Assembly: GCA_019683695.1 (NCBI GenBank)
Contig: JADGHX010000027.1
Coordinates: forward strand, 1 to 38,293
DNA length: 38,293 nt
Reading direction: 5' to 3'
Origin: Steroidobacteraceae bacterium
Lineage (GTDB): Bacteria; Pseudomonadota; Gammaproteobacteria; Steroidobacterales; Steroidobacteraceae
Each line of letters starts with the position of its first letter. The stretch's first letter is position 1. The notes beneath the pieces are model-generated. The model worked only from the letters and a program-made list of their open reading frames with translations. It ran no database searches and was not told the DNA's origin. Below are positions 24,651 to 32,377 of the stretch, one piece after another. Made by a program: the position numbers and the translations under genes.

Positions 24651-25106
24651 ATGTCAGGACTCTACTTCGAGCAGTTCACCGTCGGGCAGAAGTTCGAGCA
24701 CAAGGTGCACCGGACTGTCACCGAGACTGACAACCTGCTGTTCAGTGCCCTGACCATGAACCCGGCCGCCATTCACCTGGATGCGGAATACAGCAAGGGC
24801 ACGCCCTACGGCCGGCCGCTCGTGAACAGCGTGTTCACCCTCGGGCTGTTGGTGGGCCTGTCCGTCTACGACACCACGTTCGGTACCACGATCGCCAATC
24901 TGGGGTTCGAGGAAGTGAAGTTTCCCAAGCCGGTTTTCGTGGGCGACACCCTCCGGGCCGAAACCACTGTGGTGGCCGTGCGCGAGAGCCAGTCCCGGCA
25001 GGATGCGGGCATCGTCACGTTCGAGCATCACGCCTTCAATCAGCGGAATGAGGAAGTCGCCTGGTGCCGGCGCGCCGCGCTGATGCTGAAGAGGCCTGCG
25101 TCGTGA
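24651..25106 (+). CDS. MaoC-family hydratase (hot-dog fold acyl-CoA hydratase)
   Basis: A 151-residue single hot-dog domain, likely hydrating an enoyl-CoA-type substrate. The hydratase site is seen as TMNPAAIHLDAEYSKGTPYG (about residues 35-54), with the family's Asn/His/Asp pattern; GLSVYDTTFGTTIANLGF and FVGDTLRAETTVV follow. The ATG at 24651 follows GGAGGCGGC; the open frame upstream is not family-like. The stop overlaps the GTG of the CitE-like lyase gene (GTGA), so the pair is coupled. Similar hydratase-lyase pairs handle mesaconyl-, itaconyl- or methylmalyl-CoA, which suggests C4/C5 dicarboxyl-CoA breakdown (inference). Confidence 0.88.
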   Translation: MSGLYFEQFTVGQKFEHKVHRTVTETDNLLFSALTMNPAAIHLDAEYSKGTPYGRPLVNSVFTLGLLVGLSVYDTTFGTTIANLGFEEVKFPKPVFVGDTLRAETTVVAVRESQSRQDAGIVTFEHHAFNQRNEEVAWCRRAALMLKRPAS

Positions 25107-25999
25107 GCACACTGCGATCCCTGCTGTTCGTGCCGGGGGACAGCGAGCGCAAGCAGGCGAAGGCGCTTGCCGCAGGGGCGGATGCGCTGATCCTGGACCT
25201 CGAAGACTCCGTTTCGGAATCGCAGCTCGTCCCGGCGCGACAGCGCGTGAGAGCGTTTCTGGACGCCCACCGTGACGCGGGAACACCGCAGCGATGGGTG
25301 CGGGTGAACAGCCTGTCGAGCGGCAAGCTGCTCGAGGACCTGGTCGCGGTGATCGGCGGCCGGCCGGATGGGCTCGTTCTGCCCAAGGTGTCGGCGCCGG
25401 CGGAAGTGGTGGAGGTGAGCCATTACCTGTCGGCGCTGGAAGCGCAGGCCGCGCTGCCTGTGGGATCGACGCGCCTGATCGTTATCGCAACCGAAACGCC
25501 TCGGGCGCTGCTGACGCTGGCCGGCTACGACGCAGCCGTGCAGACGCGGCTCGCGGCCCTCACCTGGGGCATCGAAGATCTCTCCGCGGCGCTCGGCGCA
25601 TCATCGAAGACGCTTCCGGACGGCTCCCTGACGCCGCCGCTGGAGCTTGCGCGGTCCTTGTGCCTGATCGCAGCCGCCGCGGCTGGTGTTCAGGCCATCG
25701 ACGGCGTGCACGCGAACTTCAGGGATTCCGCGGGGCTGCAGCGCGAGGCCGCGCGCGCCCGGCGCGACGGATTCACCGCGAAGCTCGCGATACACCCGGA
25801 TCAGGTGCCGCTCATCAATGCGGCATTTACCCCAACGGCAGAGGAGGTGGAGTACGCGCGTCGCGTCGTCGCCGCCTTTGCCGCCACGCCCGGTGCGGGC
25901 GTGACGAGCCTGGACGGCCGGATGCTGGATCGTCCGCATCTCGTGCTGGCCCAGCGCGTTCTTGAACTCTCGAAACGTAGTGGACTCGACAAGGCATGA
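25103..25999 (+). CDS. CitE/HpcH-family CoA ester lyase
   Basis: A 298-residue Mg-dependent TIM-barrel lyase, expected to cleave a beta-hydroxyacyl-CoA such as malyl-, methylmalyl- or citramalyl-CoA. Visible motifs are RSLLFVPGDSERK (near residue 5), LDLEDSVSE (metal and substrate site), PKVSAPAEV, IATETPRALL (catalytic Glu), WGIEDLSAALGA and AIHPDQVPLIN. The GTG start at 25103 overlaps the preceding stop by four bases. The 3' end overlaps the next gene by four bases (ATGA). No citD, citF or CoA-transferase is near, so true citrate lyase is unlikely. Confidence 0.9.
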   Translation: MSTLRSLLFVPGDSERKQAKALAAGADALILDLEDSVSESQLVPARQRVRAFLDAHRDAGTPQRWVRVNSLSSGKLLEDLVAVIGGRPDGLVLPKVSAPAEVVEVSHYLSALEAQAALPVGSTRLIVIATETPRALLTLAGYDAAVQTRLAALTWGIEDLSAALGASSKTLPDGSLTPPLELARSLCLIAAAAAGVQAIDGVHANFRDSAGLQREAARARRDGFTAKLAIHPDQVPLINAAFTPTAEEVEYARRVVAAFAATPGAGVTSLDGRMLDRPHLVLAQRVLELSKRSGLDKA

Positions 26000-26370
26000 A
26001 ACTGAGGATCAAAGGGGATTCACTCCGGCTCCGGCTCACGCAGGGTGAGGTGCGCGAATTGAAGGAGCATGGGTCGGTGGAAGACCGCGTGCGGTTCGCG
26101 CCAGGCGCGGCGCTCGCCTACCGCCTGCGGCGTGATGCGAACGTTCCGGCCCTCTCCGCGCTGTTTGCCGACAGCGCCGTGGAAATTCGGGTGCCCGATA
26201 GCAAGGCACTCGAGTGGTGCAACTCGAATGAGGTGACGCTGTCGGGCACGCAGCCGGCCGCGCCCGATGCCGAGCTGCGCATCGTGGTGGAGAAGGACTT
26301 CGCATGCCTTACCGCACGGGAAGGCGAGGACGAGTCGGACAACTTCCCCAATCCGAACCAGACCTGCTGA
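25996..26370 (+). CDS. DUF7009-family protein of unknown function
   Basis: A 124-residue soluble protein beginning MKLRIKGDSLRLRLTQGEV, the conserved N-terminus of the DUF7009 family as I recall it. It goes on with VRFAPGAALAYRLRRD and LRIVVEKDFACLTARE, and ends in an acidic, Asn/Pro-rich tail (EDESDNFPNPNQTC). The start ATG overlaps the lyase stop (ATGA), so it is third in a coupled operon with MaoC and CitE-like genes. The function is unknown. The tight coupling suggests a link to the lyase, but the family also occurs in other settings. Confidence 0.75.
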   Translation: MKLRIKGDSLRLRLTQGEVRELKEHGSVEDRVRFAPGAALAYRLRRDANVPALSALFADSAVEIRVPDSKALEWCNSNEVTLSGTQPAAPDAELRIVVEKDFACLTAREGEDESDNFPNPNQTC

Positions 26371-26409
26371 GCGCGGGCGGGAGCACAGCGCCCCGGCGAA
26401 GCCTCGCGG

Positions 26410-27084
26410 TCAGCTGGGCGGCGGTGCGGGCGGCCCTGCGCAGAAGCGAACCCACAGGGCTTCCTGCGCATCGCGATCATTGAACTCGTGGTCGGGGCAG
26501 TCGATGCGCAGATGCCGATCCGCAAACGGCGCACCGACCAGATGGCAGTGATGCGGCGTGGCCGAGTCCGGATACCGGAAGGGCTCGAAGTACCGGCAGC
26601 GCACGCACATGCGTGACAGCGGCAGCGTGCCGCTTTCCTGCAGGCCGCGGATCATCTTGATGGCGGACCGATAGAAGCTTTCCTGCTCGCTGGGCGTGAG
26701 CACGGAGAAGGCCGCCTGCAGCGGGTCCGGCAGGGCGGCGAGGGCCGCGACGCACCGGCGGCCCTCGGTCGTCAGCATGATGGCGAGCGCGCGCCCGTCC
26801 ACGTGGCTGCGCCGCTTCTTCACGAGCCCCTTTGTCTCGAGCGCCGTCAGGCTGTCCGACGCGGTGGCGGGGGTGACCCCGAGCTCCTGCGCCACGGCGG
26901 AGAGCGTGAGGCTTTCCCGCCGCGAGGCGAGCAGCTCGAGGATCTTGCGTTGGGTGGGCGTCAGGCGCTGTGAGGCCCACTGATCCCAGGAGCTGGTGTG
27001 TGCGAGCTGGGCGAGCCTGCGCAGGGCGCTGGCGAGGGCCTGCTGCAGGGGGATCGAGATCCGGTCGAAGATGAGCGTAGTCAT
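26410..27084 (-). CDS. MarR-family regulator with C-terminal Cys/His cluster
   Basis: A 224-residue regulator. Residues about 35-115 are a MarR winged helix-turn-helix (LTPTQRKILELLASR, LGVTPATASDSLTALETKG, RRSHVDGRALAIMLT). Beyond the usual MarR length is a 60-residue tail with Cys160-x2-Cys163, His178-His179-Cys180 and Cys196-x2-His199 (MCVRCRYF, TPHHCHLV, IDCPDHEF). The spacing suggests bound metal or an iron-sulfur cluster, giving a redox or metal sensor; this is inference. The ATG is at 27082-27084. It is convergent with the MaoC-CitE operon, with 39 bases between. Confidence 0.88.
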   Translation of the reverse strand: MTTLIFDRISIPLQQALASALRRLAQLAHTSSWDQWASQRLTPTQRKILELLASRRESLTLSAVAQELGVTPATASDSLTALETKGLVKKRRSHVDGRALAIMLTTEGRRCVAALAALPDPLQAAFSVLTPSEQESFYRSAIKMIRGLQESGTLPLSRMCVRCRYFEPFRYPDSATPHHCHLVGAPFADRHLRIDCPDHEFNDRDAQEALWVRFCAGPPAPPPS

Positions 27085-27511
27085 GTCGGGTAGGCGTCCT
27101 AATGCGTGCTGTTTGTGCGTGTTGTTCTGGTGTTGTCCGCACGTTGACCGCGGATTCCGTGCACGATCAATCGCGTGTACTCCTATAGACGTACCGCGGT
27201 TTGTTCTCCGCTAGCGGTGGGTCGCGCTGCGCGCGGGAGGTCGCGGAAGTCGCGCCCTCGGAAATGCGCACGTTGGCGGGTATCCCGCTCGCGGGTCGGG
27301 CGGGCTTCGGCCCGAAATCAGGCAAAACCGTTGGAGGCCTGTGGGCGCCACGAGTGCGGCACACCGCCCGCGCGATCACGCACATCGGTGCCGATCTCGC
27401 CACGTCGGCTCTTATCGCGCGCACAGATCGTCGCGCGCCTCGATCGCGGCCCTTCGCGGCGGCAGACACGCAGGCAGCCGAAATCGCTGCCGGCGATCCC
27501 TTCCGGTGAGC
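27085..27511. other. Spacer between mocA-like gene and marR-like gene
   Basis: 427 bases with no convincing gene. It should hold the marR promoter. It shows a UUCG-capped hairpin (CGGGC-TTCG-GCCCG, 27301-27314) and ACCGCGG twice, at 27147-27153 and 27193-27199. The region around 27100-27200 is less GC-rich than its surroundings. Confidence 0.5.
27301..27314. terminator. UUCG-loop hairpin downstream of the mocA-like gene
   Basis: CGGGC-TTCG-GCCCG, a 5-base-pair stem with the very stable TTCG tetraloop, about 200 bases after the mocA-like stop. No T-run follows on the minus strand. A terminator or mRNA-end role is possible but weakly supported. Confidence 0.3.
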
Positions 27512-28114
27512 TCACGAGCTCAGGTTGAGGAGGTCTTCCGGCGTATCGATGTCGAGGGCGGCACTTTCCATGGGGACGCGCACGACGCGATCCGGATTGC
27601 GACGGAAGATCTGCGCCGCGCCCCGGTCACCCCGCAGCTCCAGCAATTGGCTGAAATAGGTGTTCGGAAAGATCGCTGGTGCGCCCAGCGTGGTGCCGTA
27701 TTGAGCCGCGACGATGTAGGTCGGCTGGCGGAGCCACGTGCCGACCAGGCGCCGCAGATCCTCCGTCATGACGCTCGCCTGGTCGGCCAGCATCAGCATC
27801 GCCCCGGTGCACGATCCGGGAAGGTGCAGGACGCCGGCCCGGATGGAGCTGGCAAGACCTTCCTCCCAATCCCGATTGATCACGACCGTGGCCGGCGAGT
27901 GGCGCAGCAGAGGGGCGAGCTGCGCGGCATTCGCGCCCAGCACGACGAGCACGGCGTGGCCCGCCACCTCGACGGCTCGCGACACGACCGTGTGCATGAG
28001 GGGCCGCCCATTCACGCGAACGAGCTGCTTGGGCGAGCCGAAGCGGCGCGAAGCGCCCGCCGCGAGCACGATGGCGTAGAGACTCTGGCCTTCTTCGTGA
28101 AGAGCGTCCGTCAT
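27512..28114 (-). CDS. MocA-like molybdenum cofactor nucleotidyltransferase
   Basis: A 200-residue NTP-transferase-fold protein, probably attaching CMP to molybdopterin to make the dinucleotide cofactor used by xanthine dehydrogenase-type enzymes. The nucleotide motif is IVLAAGASRRFGSPKQLVRV (about 14-33), and LADQASVMTEDL and GAPAIFPNTYF are typical of MocA/MobA-like proteins. The start overlaps the end of the xdhC-like gene by four bases, so the pair is coupled. GMP transfer (MobA) is less likely because of this XdhC partner. No molybdoenzyme gene lies nearby. Confidence 0.87.
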   Translation of the reverse strand: MTDALHEEGQSLYAIVLAAGASRRFGSPKQLVRVNGRPLMHTVVSRAVEVAGHAVLVVLGANAAQLAPLLRHSPATVVINRDWEEGLASSIRAGVLHLPGSCTGAMLMLADQASVMTEDLRRLVGTWLRQPTYIVAAQYGTTLGAPAIFPNTYFSQLLELRGDRGAAQIFRRNPDRVVRVPMESAALDIDTPEDLLNLSS

Positions 28115-29214
28115 CCCGGCTCGCTGAACGGGCGGCCGCGCGCGTCATGCACGAACGCGTGGATTTCAGAGACGATGGCGAGCGCGATGGACTCCGGCGC
28201 ACGCCCGCCGAGCGCAAGTCCCACGGGTGCGCGCAACCGAGGGCGCAGCGCGTTGGCGGATTCGCCGAGGTCCGCAAGCAGTTTCTCGCGCCGGATCGCC
28301 GGGCCAAGCAGCCCGACGTAAGGGATCGGCGCACTGGCCAGCACCCGCAGGTATGAAAGGTCGGACGGCAGGTGATGGCTCATCACGACGGCGGCCTTGT
28401 AGCCGGTGAGATCGACGGCGGTGGCGAGATCATCCGGACGGGCATGCACGACGCGCTCCGCATGCGGAAAGTGAGCCGGCTGCGCGTAGGCGGAGCGGTG
28501 ATCGACGAGGGTCACCTTCCAGCCGAGGCGTGCGGCAAAGTCCACGACGGGCAGCGTATCCGGCCCTGCGCCCAGCAACAGGATGCGAGGGGGCAGGGAG
28601 AGCGGCAGCGCGAACACCTTCGCGCCTTCGCCAGCCGAATCGATCCAGCCGACGCGATGGCTCGTGGCCGCATCGGCCAAAGCCGACTGGATCGCCTGCG
28701 CCAAGGCGCTGGCTGTATCCGAACGCTCCGCGCGCACGCCCGGCGGGTAAGACGTGCCATTCGGCAGCACCACGGTGCCCGCCGAAGTGTCCGTGCGGGA
28801 TGAATCGATGACGAGACCCACCGCCGTGGACTGGTGCAACGACTGCGCCTCGAGCATGTGGGCGAGGGGCTGCCACTCATTGCTCGCCGACACGCGCAAC
28901 AGACCGATCTTCATCGCGCCTTCACAGCCCACGCCCAGGCCCCACAACAGATCGTCCGGCCCGCGTAGGTCATAGCTCACGATGCGCGGCTCGCCGGTGC
29001 GACGGACCCCGTCCGCATGCTCGCGCAGATCGCTTTCGAGGCAGCCGCCGGAGAGGAGCCCCGCGTAGTCGCCGTTTTCGGCGATCAGCATGAGCGCGCC
29101 AGGCTTGCGGTACGTGGAGCCGGCGGTTTCCAGCACGACACCGAGCACGAGCGGCCGACCGGCCGCGCGCTCGCGCTCGAACAGGGGCAACAGAGGGCTG
29201 AGTGAGGATTCCAC
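28111..29214 (-). CDS. XdhC/CoxI-family molybdenum cofactor insertion protein
   Basis: A 367-residue chaperone type that binds and sulfurates or delivers Moco to xanthine dehydrogenase-family enzymes. The N-terminal XdhC/CoxI domain shows VLETAGSTYRKPGALMLI, YAGLLSGGCLESDL and GLGVGCEGAMKIGLL. A Rossmann-like domain follows (RILLLGAGPDTLPVVDF, KVTLVDHRSAYAQ), then VVMSHHLPSDLSYLRVL and VGLLGPAIRREKLL. The GTG at 29212-29214 is where family similarity begins; no strong ribosome binding site was found. It is coupled to the MocA-like gene. Confidence 0.9.
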   Translation of the reverse strand: MESSLSPLLPLFERERAAGRPLVLGVVLETAGSTYRKPGALMLIAENGDYAGLLSGGCLESDLREHADGVRRTGEPRIVSYDLRGPDDLLWGLGVGCEGAMKIGLLRVSASNEWQPLAHMLEAQSLHQSTAVGLVIDSSRTDTSAGTVVLPNGTSYPPGVRAERSDTASALAQAIQSALADAATSHRVGWIDSAGEGAKVFALPLSLPPRILLLGAGPDTLPVVDFAARLGWKVTLVDHRSAYAQPAHFPHAERVVHARPDDLATAVDLTGYKAAVVMSHHLPSDLSYLRVLASAPIPYVGLLGPAIRREKLLADLGESANALRPRLRAPVGLALGGRAPESIALAIVSEIHAFVHDARGRPFSEPG

Positions 29215-29731
29215 GGGCTCGCGATTATGCCAGCCGGCTGCCAGAGCGCGAGGTTGGCGTTGCGGACGGCGCTTCGCAAACGAACCAGCCTCAGCGCGGC
29301 CCCAACCGAAGCCACCCCCCCCAACGCGGCACGAGGCGAGCGGACGTGCGAGGGTGTGACGGGAGCTTCCGGCGCGCAGGCACGCAGCCGCCCGCGCATT
29401 GCCTACCCGAAGCCTCTGTACAACTCGCCCACCCACTCCTTCATTCAGACAAGCACCGGGCGGCGGCCGTCTACTGCATCACCCGATTCCGCGCGCCGGT
29501 TGCGAGCGGCACACCCTCGCGCGGCCGATCGCCGCCCCACCGAAGGAATGCTCTTCGCGAACGAAGCCGCAAGCCCCAATGTGCCCCGCCACGAACGTAC
29601 TGCCCGGGGCACCGGACCCAGCACCCAGCACCGGACCTGGCGCGGGCACATCAGCCCCGGACCCGGAAATTAAACACTTGTTGACATGCGCCACATTGTG
29701 CCGCCCTCAGCCGACGCGTCTAATTACACGC
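29215..29731. other. Divergent spacer between xdhC-like gene and tetR-like gene
   Basis: 517 bases with only composition-biased open frames. It includes a C-tract near 29317-29325, a short direct repeat (GCACCGGACC at 29610 and 29629), and an AT-richer stretch from 29668 to 29750 containing TTGACA (29681-29686) and TAATTA (29721-29726). Their spacing is too long for a standard promoter, so none is called. Confidence 0.5.
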
Positions 29732-30415
29732 ATGCTTAATAAATCCTCCGCAACGGTGCAGCGAAAGCGTCGCAGTCGCGGCCGCCCGCGCACCGCTCAC
29801 AGCGAGGACGTGCGCGAAAAGCTCCTCCGCGCCGCGCGCGATCTGTTCATGCGCTACGGCTACCGCGCGGTGTCCAGCCGCCAGATCGCCTCCGCCGCCG
29901 GTGTGAACGTCGCGATGATCCGCTACTACTTCGGCGGCAAACCCGGCCTCTATCGCGAGATCACCAACGCAATGGTCGGGCCGCTGCGCGCCGGCATCGA
30001 CGCCATGAGCGCCGGCGCCACGCAGATCGAACTGGCCTCGCTCATCGGCACCGCCATGCGCATGTGGGCCACGAACCCGTGGCTGCCGGGGCTGATCGTG
30101 CGCGAGGTGCTGATGCAGGAAGGCCCGCTGCGCGCGATGTTCATCCGCGACTTCCCGGAACGCCTCGTTCCGGTGCTCGAGAAGCTGGTCCGCCGGGAGA
30201 TGGAGCGCGGGCGGCTGCGCGCGGACCTCGACCCCCGGCTGGTGGTGCTCTCGATGATCAGCCTGGGCCTGTTTCCGTTCCTCGCGCTCCCGGTCACGAG
30301 CCGCGTTTTCGGTGTACGCGCGGATGAGGCGTTCCTGCAGCACCTCATCCGCCACACGACCGACGTGCTCACGCGCGGCATCGCCGTGCACGACGCGCCG
30401 GGGAGCAAGAAGTGA
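29732..30415 (+). CDS. TetR-family regulator of the ABC exporter operon, CecR-like
   Basis: A 227-residue repressor-type protein. After a basic start (VQRKRRSRGRPR) comes the TetR helix-turn-helix, about residues 30-75 (LLRAARDLFMRYGYRAVSSR, AAGVNVAMIRYYFGGKPGLY). The C-terminal half is a ligand-binding domain (LIVREVLMQEGPLRAMFI). The ATG at 29732 is chosen; the frame is open far upstream but not gene-like. The stop overlaps the GTG of the adaptor gene, so the regulator is first in its own operon. The same layout (TetR, adaptor, ATPase, permease) is known for E. coli cecR-ybhGFSR. Confidence 0.88.
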   Translation: MLNKSSATVQRKRRSRGRPRTAHSEDVREKLLRAARDLFMRYGYRAVSSRQIASAAGVNVAMIRYYFGGKPGLYREITNAMVGPLRAGIDAMSAGATQIELASLIGTAMRMWATNPWLPGLIVREVLMQEGPLRAMFIRDFPERLVPVLEKLVRREMERGRLRADLDPRLVVLSMISLGLFPFLALPVTSRVFGVRADEAFLQHLIRHTTDVLTRGIAVHDAPGSKK

Positions 30416-31413
30416 AGGCCCCTTCCATGCGTAGTGCACTCACGATGATCGCGCTCGGCGTCTGCCTGTCCGCCTGCAACGGCGGCGACCCGCCTCCACT
30501 CGTGGGCACGCTGGAGCGCGATCGCATCGAGATCGTGGCCGAGGAAGCCGAGCCCATTCTCACGCTGGAAGTGCGCGAGGGCGATCACGTGAAGGCCGGC
30601 CAGGTGCTGCTGCGGCAGGAAACCGACGTGGCGGCAGCGCGCATCGCGCAGGCGAGCGCGCAACTCGAGGAAGCCCGTCATCGGCTCATGGAGCTGGAGC
30701 GCGGTGCGCGCCCCGAAACCATCGCAGAAGCCCGCGCGCGGCTCGCCGCCGCTCGCGCAGCGGCGGATCGGGATCAACGCGAGCTCGTCCGCGCCGAAGA
30801 GCTGGTCAAGCAGCGGCTGGTGAGTCAGTCCCAGCTCGACCAGGCGCGCGCGGCGCGTAATGCGTCGGTCGCCGCAGCGCGCGAGGCGCAGGCCGCGCTC
30901 GATGTGCTGCTGAATGGCACTCGTGTGGAGCAGATCGATCAGGCGCGCGCCGCCGTGGCCGCTGCCGAGTCGGCAAAACGCCAGCTGGAGCTGACAGACT
31001 CGCGTCTGGTCGTGCGGGCAACTCGCAACGGGATCGTGGATGCGCTGCCCTACAAGGCCGGCGAACGCCCGCCGCGCGGCACTCCCGTGGTGGTGCTGCT
31101 CGCGGACAGTCCCGCGTTCGCGCGTGTGTATGTTCCTGAAACAAGACGCGCGCACATCAAGCCGCGCGCACCGGCCCGGGTGTTCGTGGACGGAGTGGAG
31201 GAGCCGCTCGACGGATTTGTGCGCTGGGTGGCAACGGAAGCCGCATTCACTCCCTATTACGCACTCACGCAACGGGATCGCAGCCGGCTCTCGTTCCTCG
31301 CCGAGGTGGAAATCACGGACGAGCGCGTGAACGAGCTGCCCGCCGGCATCCCCGTCGAAGTGCAGATCCTGGAAGGCCCGGCGCCGTCCAGGACGGCAGA
31401 CACCCGTGGCTGA
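30412..31413 (+). CDS. Lipoprotein-type periplasmic adaptor (HlyD/YbhG-like)
   Basis: A 333-residue membrane fusion protein linking an inner-membrane ABC exporter to the outer membrane channel. The N-terminus has a lipobox (CLSAC, modified Cys about residue 22). The split lipoyl domain is visible as LTLEVREGDHVKAGQVLLRQ and VVRATRNGIVDALPYKAGE, separated by a long Ala/Arg/Glu-rich helical hairpin (about 75-185). The GTG at 30412 has GGGGAG upstream and overlaps the tetR stop by four bases; an ATG at 30427 is possible. The 3' end overlaps the ATPase gene by 8 bases. Confidence 0.9.
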   Translation: MKAPSMRSALTMIALGVCLSACNGGDPPPLVGTLERDRIEIVAEEAEPILTLEVREGDHVKAGQVLLRQETDVAAARIAQASAQLEEARHRLMELERGARPETIAEARARLAAARAAADRDQRELVRAEELVKQRLVSQSQLDQARAARNASVAAAREAQAALDVLLNGTRVEQIDQARAAVAAAESAKRQLELTDSRLVVRATRNGIVDALPYKAGERPPRGTPVVVLLADSPAFARVYVPETRRAHIKPRAPARVFVDGVEEPLDGFVRWVATEAAFTPYYALTQRDRSRLSFLAEVEITDERVNELPAGIPVEVQILEGPAPSRTADTRG

Positions 31414-32377
31414 GAGCGCGCCCGACACGAACGGCCTCGCCGTCGAAGCGCGGGATCTGACACGCCGCTTCGGCTCGGTGCTGGCGGTCGATCACGTCTC
31501 GCTCGACATCGAGCGCGCGCACATCTACGGATTCCTCGGGCCGAATGGGTCGGGCAAGTCCACAACCATCCGCATGTTCTGCGGTCTGTTGCGGCCCACC
31601 TCGGGCACCGTCCGCGTGCTCGGCCGGGACATCACGCGCGAGCCGGAAGCCGTGCGCTCGAAGGTGGGGTACATGACACAGAAGTTCTCGCTGTGGGATG
31701 ACCTCACCGTTCTGGAAAATCTGCGCTTCATCGCGAGCATCTACACGCTCGGCAAGCGCAAGGCGCAACAGCGGATCGATGCCGTGCTCGAGGAGTTCAA
31801 GCTTCGGCCGCTCGCCGGGCGGCTCGCCGCTCAGATGAGCGGCGGTCAGCGGCAGCGCCTCGCGCTCGCCGCGGCCACTCTGCACGAACCGGAAATGCTC
31901 ATGCTGGATGAGCCCACGAGCGCCGTGGATCCGCAGAGCCGCCGGGACTTCTGGGAAAGCCTTTTCGCGCTCGTGGCGCGCGGGACCACGATTCTGGTTT
32001 CCACGCACTACATGGACGAGGCGGAGCGCTGCCATCGGCTCGCGATCCTGGATCAGGGCCGTGTGGTCGCCGAAGGCGAGCCCGAGCGTCTGATGGATGA
32101 GCTGCCGCTGCAAGTGATCGAAGTGCAGGCGAAAGACGTGGACGGCGCCCGGCGCGAGCTGCACACGCTGCCGGAGGTGCGGAGCCTCGCTCAGCTCGGG
32201 CTGCGGCTCCATGTGCTCATCGATCAGGATGTGCCGGACGCGGCCGGCCGCGTACGCGACACGCTCGCCCGCGCGGGCATCGCTGCGGAGGTGGAGGCCA
32301 CGCGAGCCAATCTGGAAGATGTGTTCGTCGCAGCGACGCTTCCGGGCAGACAGTCGGGGGAGAGGAGCGACGCATGA
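31406..32377 (+). CDS. ABC exporter ATP-binding protein (YbhF-like, single domain)
   Basis: A 323-residue ATPase. The Walker A motif is GPNGSGKST (45-53), the Q-loop is GYMTQKFSLWDDLTVLENL, the signature is QMSGGQRQRLALA, the Walker B is MLMLDEPTSAVDP, and the H-loop is STHYMDEAERC. E. coli YbhF has two such domains in one chain; here there is one, so it should act as a dimer. The GTG at 31406 overlaps the adaptor gene, and the stop overlaps the permease ATG (ATGA). Confidence 0.93.
   Translation: MAESAPDTNGLAVEARDLTRRFGSVLAVDHVSLDIERAHIYGFLGPNGSGKSTTIRMFCGLLRPTSGTVRVLGRDITREPEAVRSKVGYMTQKFSLWDDLTVLENLRFIASIYTLGKRKAQQRIDAVLEEFKLRPLAGRLAAQMSGGQRQRLALAAATLHEPEMLMLDEPTSAVDPQSRRDFWESLFALVARGTTILVSTHYMDEAERCHRLAILDQGRVVAEGEPERLMDELPLQVIEVQAKDVDGARRELHTLPEVRSLAQLGLRLHVLIDQDVPDAAGRVRDTLARAGIAAEVEATRANLEDVFVAATLPGRQSGERSDA

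Noticed and set aside
27184-27189. TATAGA as a plus-strand -10 box
   Set aside because: No -35 partner and no plus-strand gene downstream.
29681-29726. TTGACA and TAATTA upstream of the tetR-like gene as a promoter
   Set aside because: The two boxes are about 34 bases apart, twice the normal spacing.
29399-29731. 111-codon upstream extension of the tetR frame
   Set aside because: Proline/serine/arginine-rich, not TetR-like; the basic N-terminus and HTH begin after the ATG at 29732.
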